NCBI GenBank assembly: GCA_033032175.1 | Contig: CM065322.1 | Coordinates: 14,694,001-14,758,000 of the forward strand | DNA from: Saturnia japonica | Taxonomy: Eukaryota > Arthropoda > Insecta > Lepidoptera > Saturniidae | Reading direction: 5' to 3' | Length of the DNA: 64,000 nucleotides | Notes under the pieces: generated by a model | Database searches by the model: none | Told to the model about the DNA's origin: nothing | The model's input: the letters and a program-made list of their open reading frames with translations, nothing else | Shown here: piece by piece, positions 33,590 to 44,894 of the stretch | Layout: each line of letters begins with the position of its first letter | Numbering within the stretch: the stretch's first letter is position 1 | Made by a program: the position numbers and the translations under genes

Positions 33590-34280
33590 TATTAAGTATA
33601 TATGGTCTTTTACGAAAACCAATTTGAAGTTGATGATTAATAGATTTACATGGTACATATATGTTATGGGGAGGAATCAATGTCCATATAATTAGAAAAG
33701 GTATGGATGGATTGTGTGAAGGATGATACGTGGGTAAAAGGTGTGAATACTGCTAAGACAGTTGATGCAGGAGAGAAAGACATGTTGTGATGAATCTACT
33801 TTAGGGTAATAAATGCAAGACGGAATAAAAATAATAGTTTGTTAAGCTTTTGGTTGGTCACACTTGATCCTAACTTATGAGACGGTACACAGAGAGAACT
33901 GACTGACAGCACAGTTATTGATCCTTGGTAATACATTTTCAATTTGAAGGTTAATGAACTCGTCACGGTGAGTCTCTTTTGGTTTTGTCGCATTTCGGGA
34001 TCAGCTGGTGATTGGTTTGTAGTACAGCATGCGAGCGACGACCGTTCGATCGAACGATCGCTGTTTGTTTATTTTTCTGTACTTTCTAAGAGGCACAGAG
34101 CAGTGTGTTACTGTTAAAAAAAATCTTGAGATGTCACCTGAGAAGGTGGGACACCCGATAATAACGAAGTTCCTTTCTCTATATGTTACGTTATTACCAG
34201 AAAGACATTCAAACATTCTAAATTGAATGTACTGAATAGATTTCTAACTTGTTTGTCAATGGTCTCGATGAGTTCCCTGG
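33590..34280. other. no recognisable gene
   Basis: Unit interior. ORFs on both strands persist in both copies because the whole unit is conserved. A perfect palindrome CGTTCGATCGAACG lies near 34044. Confidence 0.5.
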
Positions 34281-34478
34281 TGTATGTTCGTAGTTGAAGG
34301 TCCAATGCTCAATGAAATTAAAATGGGACCACCCTAGAGGTAACTCCTATCAAACAAAAAAAGAATCATCCAAATTGGTTCATAAACAGAGAAGTTATGG
34401 CTGAACATCCATAACAAAATATGTATACATTCGAATTGAGTAACCTCCGTCTTTTTTTGAAGTCAGTCAAAAACTAAA
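34281..34478 (+). mobile_element. RTE-type LINE 3' end fragment
   Basis: Blocks AATGGGACCACCCTAGAGGT, AAAGAATCATCCAAATTGGT, TCATAAACAGAGAAGTTATG, TTCGAATTGAGTAACCTCCG and TTTTTTTGAAGTCAGT match, from memory, the common 3' end of insect RTE-like elements. The same tail is at 53186-53226, and its middle is inverted at 47848-47890. Confidence 0.6.
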
Positions 34479-35274
34479 AAAATCCAGATCAGCGGGACTA
34501 GAACCATCGACTACTCTTACTGTACAATACAACAGTGCGTTGAAATCAGGTCATAATTATAACACAGATGAGCCAATTCCACGACATAGTTCTGAAAATC
34601 CTATAATCTGTGTCACTTTTGCAGTTTAGCTCGGATCCCGCGATAAAGAAATTTGTTTAAAAAAAAACAGAATCATTGACAACATAAAAGTGACAGTAGT
34701 AAAATAAAATAGTTCTACAAGAAATGTAATACAAGTAACGGATATCAAATGCGATTGAATTTATTATGAGAGCCTAGTACTTACCTACTGCATCCAAAGA
34801 ATTTACCCACAAACATGATATACCGAGTTTTATGATTGACAGCTCGGTGCAGCAGCGCGGCGGTGAGTTCTAATGCGAATAACTCGGTCGATGCACTCTC
34901 AGGGGATAAATAAAAAATAAGTTAAGTGTTAATTGAACGTGTGCGTTCATATGTTCCGTATAAAAATTTTAAAATATATATATTTTATTAAGTAAATTAA
35001 ATAAATGGAAAAAAGTAGAGATGCCGCGCGCTAACAACACTTGATCCCTGTGGTCTACGCAGCTTTATAAGCATACAACGACGGGCTTGAAAGATGATTC
35101 TTCCTGGAGCCTGTTTGGGGCAACTCACTGAGTTGGAACCCGATGAGAAAATCATTATTATAATATATATTATAAGTATTTATAATTATATAATTTACAG
35201 ACATATTTACATCAAGCATTACAAATAAGTTACTTTTTTTTTTGTAAAATTCTAAAATTATTAAGTAAGCAATT
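34479..35274. other. no recognisable feature
   Basis: AT-rich interior of the duplicated unit with no supported element. Confidence 0.5.
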
Positions 35275-35298
35275 CTTGTATATATATATATATATATG
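35275..35298. repeat. (TA)n microsatellite
   Basis: A TA run of about nine to ten units; its partner in the second unit (38144-38170) is longer, so it is length-variable between the copies. Confidence 0.85.
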
Positions 35299-35420
35299 TA
35301 TGCAATTAGTTTCTCGGAAACGGCTGCAACGATTTAGATGAAACTTTGTATTTAGATAATGTTTACATTCCAATTTTATATCATATCTAAAGATTGCTTT
35401 TCTCCTTTTTTGTAAGACGC
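35299..35420 (+). repeat. interspersed repeat segment (H4-like)
   Basis: TTTCTCGGAAACGGCTGCAA, CGATTTAGATGAAACTTTG and TAGATAATGTTTACATTCC match the inverted text at 61430-61500 (CGTTGGAGCCGTTTCCGAGA, GCAAAGTTTTATCGC, AACATTATCTAAATG). Probably part of a Helitron-like family. Confidence 0.5.
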
Positions 35421-35865
35421 CCAAATATTATTATTATTTGTATATAGGTAATATTACATCGTTTTTTTTTTTTTTACATTTATGTGTTAATTGTTAATGT
35501 GTTAATTCGTTGTTGGGCATCAGTTTCGTATATTTATAATTGTTTTTATATTTACTTCTTTTTTTATTGGGGCCTGATGTATTTTCCATACCTAGGTACT
35601 ATAATAATGTAAAGCTCAAGAAAACATATTATTATTTCTGCTATTTATAGCCTATTTACTGGGGTAGTTTATAGGCACTTTACGATCTTAAGGAATCAAT
35701 ATTTTCAAATGACTTTATCTCTATAACTTTGTTCAGAGACGCACGGGCGGCCGCGAGGTATGAAGAGCGTAAATATGATTTTTATTTGGGCTTGGAAAGC
35801 GCCATAAGGAGCATAGCAGTGACCATACAAGTCAAGCAATCTGGCAAGCAGTAGGCTATGACTAA

Positions 35866-36035
35866 ATAATCTATGTAACCACTGGTTTTTTTGCTGACGA
35901 TAGAAAAATATATCTGTTGGTAAGCTTTTGTATGAACTAGCTTAGCTATCCAAAGATACGTTATTGCAATGCAAAATCTTACCAACAGATATATCTTTCT
36001 ATCGTCGATAGCAAAAAAGTGGTTAGATAGATTAT
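35866..36035. repeat. long imperfect palindrome (hairpin), first copy
   Basis: Left arm 35866-35933 and right arm 35969-36035 are inverted copies. Left: ATAATCTATGTAACCACTGG ... ATATATCTGTTGGTAAGC. Right inverted: ATAATCTATCTAACCACTTT ... ATATATCTGTTGGTAAGA. About 35 bases form the loop. It could be a foldback MITE or an RNA hairpin. The palindrome ends exactly where tandem unit 1 ends. Confidence 0.85.
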
Positions 36036-36460
36036 CTGACCGTATGTCTGTTTGTTCGGGGTAATATCCGAAACGGTTGGATCGATTTTGATGGGACTTT
36101 CACTGATAGTTAGCTGATGATACAGGGAGTAACTTAGGCTACTTTTATTTTAGAAAAAAAATTAGCGTTCCGCACAAATAAAAAAAACTGGTCATGGTGA
36201 ATCAATTCGGGTGCTTAAATAAATGGCTTATGCTGATTATACCATAGAACCATAAAAGATATAGCAAATTAACGTACTACATAAATGTAGGCATTAAAAA
36301 GACCTAAAAAAAAGTCCGGGAGAGTATACAACATATTTCAATATAGATTCTAAGGAACACCCACAATAAGCATTTATGTCTTTAAAATAGCCGGGAGCGG
36401 GGATCAAGACTGACGCGGGCGTTCTGTAGTCCACGTGAGAGAAGCCACGGGCACAGCTAG
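36035..36460 (+). mobile_element. Helitron H2, 5'-truncated by the duplication
   Basis: Duplicated right part of the H2 at 32804-33589, starting at CTGACCGTATGTCTG and ending GGCACAGCTAG before T. It has no 5' end because the duplication breakpoint cut the element. Confidence 0.85.
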
Positions 36461-37151
36461 TATTAAGTATATATGGTCTTTTACGAAAACCAATTTGAAG
36501 TTGATGATTAATAGATTTACATGGTACATATATGTTATGGGGAGGAATCAATGTCCATATAATTAGAAAAGGTATGGATGGATTGTGTGAAGGATGATAC
36601 GTGGGTAAAAGGTGTGAATACTGCTAAGACAGTTGATGCAGGAGAGAAAGACATGTTGTGATGAATCTACTTTAGGGTAATAAATGCAAGACGGAATAAA
36701 AATAATAGTTTGTTAAGCTTTTGGTTGGTCACACTTGATCCTAACTTATGAGACGGTACACAGAGAGAACTGACTGACAGCACAGTTATTGATCCTTGGT
36801 AATACATTTTCAATTTGAAGGTTAATGAACTCGTCACGGTGAGTCTCTTTTGGTTTTGTCGCATTTCGGGATCAGCTGGTGATTGGTTTGTAGTACAGCA
36901 TGCGAGCGACGACCGTTCGATCGAACGATCGCTGTTTGTTTATTTTTCTGTACTTTCTAAGAGGCACAGAGCAGTGTGTTACTGTTAAAAAAAATCTTGA
37001 GATGTCACCTGAGAAGGTGGGACACCCGATAATAACGAAGTTCCTTTCTCTATATGTTACGTTATTACCAGAAAGACATTCAAACATTCTAAATTGAATG
37101 TACTGAATAGATTTCTAACTTGTTTGTCAATGGTCTCGATGAGTTCCCTGG

Positions 37152-37349
37152 TGTATGTTCGTAGTTGAAGGTCCAATGCTCAATGAAATTAAAATGGGAC
37201 CACCCTAGAGGTAACTCCTATCAAACAAAAAAAGAATCATCCAAATTGGTTCATAAACAGAGAAGTTATGGCTGAACATCCATAACAAAATATGTATACA
37301 TTCGAATTGAGTAACCTCCGTCTTTTTTTGAAGTCAGTCAAAAACTAAA
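37152..37349 (+). mobile_element. RTE-type LINE 3' end fragment, duplicate
   Basis: Duplicate of 34281-34478, carried by the tandem duplication. Confidence 0.6.
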
Positions 37350-38143
37350 AAAATCCAGATCAGCGGGACTAGAACCATCGACTACTCTTACTGTACAATA
37401 CAACAGTGCGTTGAAATCAGGTCATAATTATAACACAGATGAGCCAATTCCACGACATAGTTCTGAAAATCCTATAATCTGTGTCACTTTTGCAGTTTAG
37501 CTCGGATCTCGCGATAAAGAAATTTGTTAAAAAAAAAAACATTGACAACATAAAAGTGACAGTAGTAAAATAAAATAGTTCTACAAGAAATGTAATACAA
37601 GTAACGGATATCAAATGCGATTGAATTTATTATGAGAGCCTAGTACTTACCTACTGCATCCAAAGAATTTACCCACAAACATGATATACCGAGTTTTATG
37701 ATTGACAGCTCGGTGCAGCAGCGCGGCGGTGAGTTCTAATGCGAATAACTCGGTCGATGCACTGTCAGGGGATGAATAAAAAATAAGTTAAGTGTTAATT
37801 GAACGTGTGCGTTCATATGTTCCGTATAAAAATTTTAAAATATATATATTTTATTAAGTAAATTAAATAAATGGAAAAAAGTAGAGATGCCGCGCGCTAA
37901 CAACACTTGATCCCTGTGGTCTACGCAGCTTTATAAGCATACAACGACGGGCTTGAAAGATGATTCTTCCTGGAGCCTGTTTGGGGCAACTCACTGAGTT
38001 GGAACCCGATGAGAAAATCATTATTATAATATATATTATAAGTATTTATAATTATATAATTTACAGACATATTTACATCAAGCATTACAAATAAGTTACT
38101 TTTTTTTTTGTAAAATTCTAAAATTATTAAGTAAGCAATTCTT

Positions 38144-38170
38144 GTATATATATATATATATATATATGTA
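38144..38170. repeat. (TA)n microsatellite, duplicate
   Basis: Partner of the TA run at 35275, longer by a few units. Confidence 0.85.
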
Positions 38171-38731
38171 TGCAATTAGTTTCTCGGAAACGGCTGCAAC
38201 GATTTAGATGAAACTTTGTATTTAGATAATGTTTACATTCCAATTTTATATCATATCTAAAGATTGCTTTTCTCCTTTTTTGTAAGACGCCCAAATATTA
38301 TTATTATTTGTATATAGGTAATATTACATCGTTTTTTTTTTACATTTATGTGTTAATTGTTAATGTGTTAATTCGTTGTTGGGCATCAGTTTCGTATATT
38401 TATAATTATTTTTATATTTACTTCTTTTTTTATTGGGGCCTGATGTATTTTCCATACCTAGGTACTATAATAATGTAAAGCTCAAGAAAACATATTATTA
38501 TTTCTGCTATTTATAGCCTATTTACTGGGGTAGTTTATAGGCACTTTACGATCTTAAGGAATCAATATTTTCAAATGACTTTATCTCTATAACTTTGTTT
38601 AGAGACGCACGGGCGGCCGCGAGGTATGAATAGCGTAAATATGATTTTTATTTGGGCTTGGAAAGCGCCATAAGGAGCATAGCAGTGACCATACAAGTCA
38701 AGATATCTGGCAAGCAGTAGGCTATAACTAA

Positions 38732-38901
38732 ATAATCTATGTAACCATTGGTTTTTTTTACTAACGATAGAAAAATATATTTGTTGGTAAGCTTTGTATG
38801 AACTAGCTTAGCTATCCAAAGATACGTTATTGCAATGCAAAATCTTAGCAACAACAATATCTTTCTATCGTCGATAGCAAAAAAGTGGTTAGATAGATTA
38901 T
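38732..38901. repeat. long imperfect palindrome, second copy
   Basis: Same hairpin as 35866-36035 with several arm differences (for example ATATTTGTTGGTAAGC in the left arm; TTAGCAACAACAATATC in the right), so pairing is somewhat weaker than in the first copy. Confidence 0.8.
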
Positions 38902-39636
38902 TGAAAACGGCCGTAAAACGGAAAGTGACAGCAACAAAAGGAACAAAATTTAACACGAGGGGACCGCGGGCCTTAGTTAGTTTTAATATAAAAATGAAGT
39001 ATAAAAAATATAACATAATAAGACAACATGGTCCATCTTTATCCAAGAAAATTAATGAACCCTTCAGAACAGTTTCAGAAATAGTAGGATCAATAATAAA
39101 CGTCAATTTATATGAAAACAATTTTATAATGCGGCTTGTACAAAAGACGATACGTTTTACGGACGGTATCCAATTACGTGTGTCGCGCCGTCTACCGGCC
39201 CGATTTGAATTCTGAATGTTCTTGACATTGTAGCAATTTGTACGCTATGGATATTAGTGCAGAGCTTTTTTATACATATGTCAAAGAAGTATGGAGCTCA
39301 TTTTATAATAAATCACTGCAACTTATAGCTGTATATAACCAACTAGCTTTTATACCTGCGAGTTCAGAATGGACTTCAGAAAGGGGTATTTACTGGGACA
39401 AAAGTATCTTATGTGTTAATCCAGGTGATAAACTATCTATTGTGAATAAAAAGACGTTCACAATATTTAATGTGTGCTAAATTAATAGCGCTTGTTTTAT
39501 TCTTGTTTCGTTTTACAAAGTTACATTAGTGCGTGGTAACAATGTTGATTCTTAATATCGTTCTTGACTGTAGTTTGCTTGGTGATTCGCTGCTTGCTGT
39601 TGTTGTAGTGTTTCTCGAACTGATCGTAGTACTGCC
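38902..39636. other. single-copy stretch with unassigned ORFs
   Basis: Three of the longer open frames of the window meet here: 38835-39215 (+, 126 codons, starting in the hairpin), 38648-39121 (-, 157 codons) and 39238-39480 (+, 80 codons). None shows a domain, signal or repeat-derived motif I recognise. The 126- and 157-codon frames overlap antisense, so at most one could be real. I do not annotate them as genes. Confidence 0.4.
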
Positions 39637-39884
39637 TTTTTTTTTTTTTTTTTTTTTTTTTTAGAACTGACTACACTGTTAGCCTTAGGGGCCCTAAAGC
39701 CGCTGCGGCTTTTACAGCTTCACCGGACTTGGGGGCGAGCGCAGAGGGCACTCAGCCGCGAAAGTTTTGTGGACGACTCGCACGAGGGTGCCAAAGTGGC
39801 CGGACCTCGGCTCGGGCGGTCGTCGCGTTCGCAAATAGGTCGCGATCTATTCGAATCCCTACACCTACGATTCGAGCTAACTAA
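39637..39884 (-). mobile_element. SINE-like family D, copy 3, with 26-nt poly-A tail
   Basis: A run of 26 T (39637-39662) is the poly-A tail of a minus-strand copy. Then follow, on the minus strand, CTAACAGTGTAGTCAGTTCT, GGGCCCCTAAGGCTAACAG, GGTGAAGCTGTAAAAGCCGC, TTTCGCGGCTGAGTGCCCTC and GCCCGAGCCGAGGTCCGGCC. It is the best-preserved copy, and the long pure tail suggests recent insertion. Confidence 0.85.
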
Positions 39885-40079
39885 ATATACACATAAGCAC
39901 GTTCCCTTCCTCCTGGAATAATCGGAATGTTTCTACACTAACTAGCGCTAACTAACTAGCGTAAAAAAAGAAAAAAAAAAGGTCCCTCACAGAACCTATG
40001 TACCTGTGTGGTGTGCACGTGTGTATGTTCATACGTGTGTAGTGTTGTATGTAGGTAGCTAAGTGATGCACGTACAGTG
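39885..40079. other. spacer with GT-rich stretch
   Basis: GTGTGGTGTGCACGTGTGTATG marks a degenerate GT repeat near 40008-40045. No gene seen. Confidence 0.5.
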
Positions 40080-40420
40080 TCACTTGTATCGCGCGGGCGG
40101 TTGCCTGACCCAAGGGTTTCACACCGAGGAACGGACCTAGGCTTGGGTTACCGCTAGAGAGGGTGGACGTGACGGGTGTGCTGGAGCGAAATTGACCGCC
40201 CGCCCTCTGCGGAGAGTAGTACTGCCGCCCTCTCCGCTATATTTAACCTCGCCCTTTGCCTCGCAACCGGTCGTGCGATGGATTCCGTGCGGGGCGTCGC
40301 TCAGCCAATGAGCGCGCACGCCCTGTGTGCGCGCTCTCCGCAGAGCGAGGCTAACCGTGGGAAAAGGACGGCAGTACCATGAGTCACCATGCCAGATGTT
40401 CCGAGTCTGGCATGGTTCAT
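40080..40420. other. GC-rich island with promoter-like words and a hairpin
   Basis: The most GC-rich stretch of the window, with many CG dinucleotides. It holds a TATA-like CGCTATATTTAACC (near 40233-40246), a CCAAT word in GCTCAGCCAATGAGCGCGCA (near 40300) and a 9-bp stem CATGCCAGA/TCTGGCATG at 40388-40396 and 40406-40414. The two antisense ORFs here have no domain. It may be a promoter or first exon, or an LTR or other mobile-element end. The sequence alone does not decide. Confidence 0.4.
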
Positions 40421-41077
40421 CCTTACAACTAGTGAAATTTATACATTTAAACTTACAACTAGCTATATTCTTATTCTAATCGTTTTAAAATACACATATT
40501 CACACATATTCAGTTCATATTATTATATCTATTCCTAACACGTATTTATAAACCTTATTCCTAACACGTATTATTTCATTTATTTGTTCATTCTATACTA
40601 TTAGACTATCGTTATTCACTCGCCCCGCTCGCTGTCCGCAACACTATCTATGTGCCAAATTTCATCCAATTCCGTTCAGCCGTTTTTGCGCGATTGTGTA
40701 ACAAACATCCAGTCATATTCACGTTTATAATACTAGGATATCTCTCCGACAAATATCGAAAATCTGACAACGGTTTAATATAAACTATAGCTATAAGGGG
40801 AAAAAAGTATCATCCCCTACTGTACCGCCTTTCATATCTCTATTTTGAGAAGTGATGGGTGCACCTTAGAAATCTTCATCCTCTTTATCACCCATTCATG
40901 TTCTATTTTCGTGACTATAGATAGCCTATGTCATTCTCCATGATCCAATCTATATCTATACCGAAATTCATCGAAATTGGTTCAGCGATTCAGGTGTGAA
41001 AACGTAACAATAACGTAGAGAACAGAGATCGATCGAAGTACAGGTAGAGGAAGGTGACGTTATAATTGTTTTTACAT
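40421..41077. other. decayed repeat-like sequence, no gene
   Basis: Phrases such as TGCCAAATTTCATCCAATTC, CGTTCAGCCGTTTTTGCGCG and TCATCGAAATTGGTTCAGCG are typical in wording of decayed Helitron/LINE regions in insects (from memory) but no boundary can be set. Confidence 0.4.
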
Positions 41078-41340
41078 TTGGCAAGCAAAGATCGAGTCCA
41101 CGTCGACCGACGTGAGTTCATGTCCCTACAATGAGCCTGAACTTTCGGTGAAGGAAAACATCGTGATGAATCCATAGCGCATGGTTATTAGTTATTTTCA
41201 AATACTCGCCTGGCAGTTGAAAGTCTGTCGCGAAGTACTTATATGTGTGTTCCAGCAGCTTCACTTGAGATCTAGTTTCTCCCACTAGGCTTAGCGTGTC
41301 ACCGTCTTGGTCGAATCACTTGTGGCCATAATGCAAAAAT
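41078..41340 (+). mobile_element. SINE family C, copy 3
   Basis: Degraded head, then CTACAATGAGCCTGAACTTT, CGGTGAAGGAAAACATCGTG, GAAAGTCTGTCGCGAAG, GTGTGTTCCAGCAGCTTCAC and TCACTTGTGGCCATAATGC. Aligns in order with the other three C copies. Confidence 0.7.
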
Positions 41341-41394
41341 TTTATATGATTTGAAAAATTACATGTTTTACCCCAACTCTAGCCCACCTATCTC

Positions 41395-41560
41395 TACAGT
41401 TGGCAACCGCAGATTGTACACAAGCTTACACGGGTATCTGACATCCATGCCAAATTCTGCTGATTGTGGTTATAAACCCACGATAGAGTAACGATGTTCA
41501 AGGGCACTGCACCATCATGGCTTCAACTATCTAATTGTGGTTCCAACCATATGAAGAAAA
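41395..41560 (+). repeat. fragment related to 30301-30710
   Basis: CAGTTGGCAACCGCAGATTG and GCCAAATTCTGCTGATTGTG parallel the phrases at 30440-30500. Weak but ordered similarity. Confidence 0.4.
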
Positions 41561-44082
41561 AAATGTTCTAAAATAAATCGTTCTGTTCGATTTCTAAGTT
41601 CAATTTCGAACTCAATTAACATAGTTCACGGGTTACAATTGTAGAACAATATATTCCTGATATATAAATACTGGTTGAAAGTGATAAAATTGGCTCTAAA
41701 ATGTCTTTGAGGCGGAGAGAGCAATAAAAACGTATGAAAACGTCCCTCGCGACCCCCGGACCTACAGTGCTAGTGCTTAAAAACACAAAATCAAATACCG
41801 TTAGTTCGCACGTCTGCGTTTTTAGAGTTTACGACTTACAATCGTGTCGTGACCGGGCGGCTGAGTGCTTTTACAATTGCGGTTAAAAAGGGTAATTATA
41901 ATGTACAATGTATATTTAATTTTACGACTAGCTGTACTCTTCGGATTTATCAGTGACCAACTTTCCACCGCTTTTGTGAGTTTTCACTTGGTTACAGCGT
42001 ATCAGACTATTTGACATTCATAATTACGATATAGTCTATAACCTTCCGCAATAAATAGGCTATAAAACGCATTAAGATAATTTCAGATCTGAATGGTAAC
42101 TCCAGAGATTAACGCGTGCAAACTAACAATATCTTGAGCCTTATATATATATTATATTTATAGATAGATTACAAGGATAATTTATAGACAAAACAGCAGA
42201 ATAACATAAAAGTAATACTGAAGGTCAATTAAAAGTTTTCACTATTATAAAACAAAAGTAGTTTCGTAGAGAAGTTAGATTGGTTTAAAGCTAAGACACA
42301 AAAATAATAGAAGATTTTAGTTTATATTAGTTAAACATGTTGAGGCTTTTGTCAAATAAGTAAAATATCCTACATGTTTTTATAGATGACTATTCCGTGC
42401 CATGTATGCCACGCTCCTCTACGTGACGTGGACCTTTGAAGGAAGTAGTGGGAAATACGCAAATAGATGCTACTCACAAGGTCTGGAGAGGCGATGATGC
42501 GAAAAATATTGTAGGTACATTTTTAGCTCTGCTGTCACGCTAATGTAGACAAGTTTCTATATTTATTGAAAAAAACTTGACTATCTTAAATCGACCTCCT
42601 CGACATAAAGGGATGTTGATTTATATATATTATTATTATTGTTATTAGTTATTATTAGTATCTTGATTTACATTCAAAAGATTATTGTATTTTAATTATT
42701 GTATCTCACCCTTCTGTAATGAAAGTCATATGTGGCGTCATCACCATTGCAAATGGTTTCGATACTTCAAATAATTATTAAAACTGGTGTTTTTGGAAGA
42801 TTAGCGGAATAGAAAGAAGGATAAAAACGTCGTTGTAGTGTTGTATAGTATAAATGTTCTCAGTTGCCGAAATGAATTAGTAAATCGGCGTCGACATTCC
42901 CGATGTGTCCCGTCCCACGACTAAAAAGAACAGCGACAATGTCTAATTTATTTATGAGAATCAGGGGCCGAAGTGCCCCAACAATGCAGCCAGTTAGAAA
43001 AGATCTCGAATGGACAAACAAAGATATCGTTCAATACTTTCAAGTGACTTTACGGAATCATTTCTATATGTATGAATTGCAATTTCTTTCTGTTTTTTTT
43101 TACTCAACTCGTTTAGCATACGCTATTAAATATTATAACAAGATAAATTTAATTTAAAAAAAACCACTGTAACAAATAACTTTTTTATTTGAGGCCACTC
43201 CAACGAGATCTCTGCTGTAAGTTGGTGAGGGGTTGGGATAGTAACAGAATACCAATTTACGACTAAACCTGACCTGTGGAAGATGCTCACATTCATTCAT
43301 CAGCTAGAGAAGAGCTTATGATCTTCAAACAGCTGAACAGATTTTCTTGAAGCATATTTAAGAATGTAATGGATCATGTCATTTACTAAATCAAAATCGG
43401 TTTGGGAGCTACGATGCTACAAATAGATACACATGCTAAACTTATAACACCCGTCTGTTTGTGTCCAGGGTTAAAAACTAATACAAAACATAAAGTAGGA
43501 ATTGCATTTTGTTGGTTTACTTATAGTATTCATATAATTATCTACATTCACTGTCATAATTATTTTATCTTTAAATAGCAATGCACTTATTATTATTGTT
43601 TAACCACCATACAATGATTGTATTTCAATATTAACTTTTGCCGAAAGCTTAATTAACATCACTGTAGGATTTAAATACACGTCCATCAATACGAGTCATT
43701 TTACCTGGTGTTTACTCGAAACCTGCGAGTAAAGCAGCGAGTGAAAGTTAATTAATTAAAAAGGAATGGCGCAGATACGAGAATACCGTTCTCTATTGTT
43801 TACAGAAGATTGCCTTTTTGAATTATTGACGGCGTTACTCAGGGAGTTGCTGAGAAAACATTGCCCGGTGAAAGAGCAGGATCGGATTTCCGACGGTGCT
43901 TAGGCGAGGGTGTTAATCTTGGCGTCTGTTTGTTTGTATACTGTTACGGGTTCTTTGAAGCGTGAAACAGTATTATCTTCAAATTAGGACGCAAGCTTGT
44001 GACATCGTTTCGACGTTAGTCTTGAGTGAATAAGGAAATTATTGTCTATTTTATCATGGCTATGAGAAGCTTTGTAAATCTA
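41561..44082. other. no recognisable gene
   Basis: 2.5 kb of AT-rich spacer. The 84-codon ORF at 42903-43157 has a basic N-terminal half and no domain. No element ends detected. Confidence 0.5.
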
Positions 44083-44247
44083 AGGGCGACTTGCGTAACA
44101 GGTTTAAATATGATTAAAGTAAGACTAGATATATTTAAAGTGGTTAAACAAAATTAGCGTCTTCCACAAAGAAAAATTAGTCGCTAAATATGTTTAACGA
44201 ACTGTCAAAGTTAAACAGCCAAACATGGCTATTTAGCGCCTCTAAAC
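44083..44247 (+). repeat. left terminal inverted repeat of the THAP transposon
   Basis: Pairs with 46630-46796 in inverted orientation. The outermost shared base is the A of AGGGCGACTTG and the innermost shared block ends CTAAAC. A short internal palindrome (AGCCAAACATGGCT) sits near its inner end. Confidence 0.85.
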
Positions 44248-44894
44248 CCGTTAAAGTGACTTTATAAGAAAATGAAAATGTAAATTATAATAAAAATTTA
44301 TGGGAATAAATGAACAGGACATCATAAGGGCCAGCGTGGTACTGACATCCTTACCAGATTTCTCTTTAATATCTAATAAAAAGTGGTTGCACCATTTTCG
44401 TATTAATTATTTGAGTTTGACAAACAACAAACAATGACATTCTACTATGCACGATTCATTCTATGCTATTTTGATATTTTTATAAGTTTTCGGGTTTACC
44501 GAGTCGCTAATTATGTTCAACATAGAGTAATAAAGTCCGCTCACTGTACCTAGAGAGTGCAAAACTTGTTATAAGTATCGAAACAATGCGATTCATTTAC
44601 GCGGGTGTAAGGAAGGGCACGGGGTAGGGCGTGGTTTGCCCCTTATCTCTAAAGTGATGTGCGTTGTCCGCCGGTACGGACATTGTATCGATATATTCGT
44701 TGGTGTTAAAAATAACTTCGACAAATGTTTATTTTACATAATTATCTTAACCACTAAATACATAATATATATATAATAACAAAAAGTTCAAATAAAATTA
44801 ATTTATTGTAAGTCTGTCTCTTTTCCTAAGATTTTTCGAGTATTTCTTTTCATTGGGAAGATTTTTACTTTTAATAAACTGTCTCTTAATTATT

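Larger units (their letters stand above)
33164..36034 (+). repeat. tandem duplication 2, left unit (2,871 bp)
   Basis: Followed directly by a second copy at 36035-38901. The copies differ at a modest number of sites (for example TA-repeat and poly-T lengths, CGGATCCCG/CGGATCTCG, ATAAATAAAAA/ATGAATAAAAA). The unit starts in the middle of Helitron H2 and ends at the base of a long hairpin (35866-36035). One base of microhomology (T) exists at the junction. Recent duplication and assembly of two haplotypes in tandem are both possible. Confidence 0.95.
36035..38901 (+). repeat. tandem duplication 2, right unit (2,867 bp)
   Basis: Second copy of 33164-36034. Its end is marked by loss of similarity after GTTAGATAGATTAT at 38901, where single-copy sequence TGAAAACGGCC begins. 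Confidence 0.95.

Noticed and set aside
33423..33680. 85-codon minus-strand ORF duplicated at 36294-36551
   Set aside because: It lies largely within Helitron H2 and runs across its terminus; frame persistence is explained by the duplication.
34044..34057. Perfect palindrome CGTTCGATCGAACG as a regulatory operator
   Set aside because: A short palindrome is likely by chance in 64 kb, and no gene is nearby.
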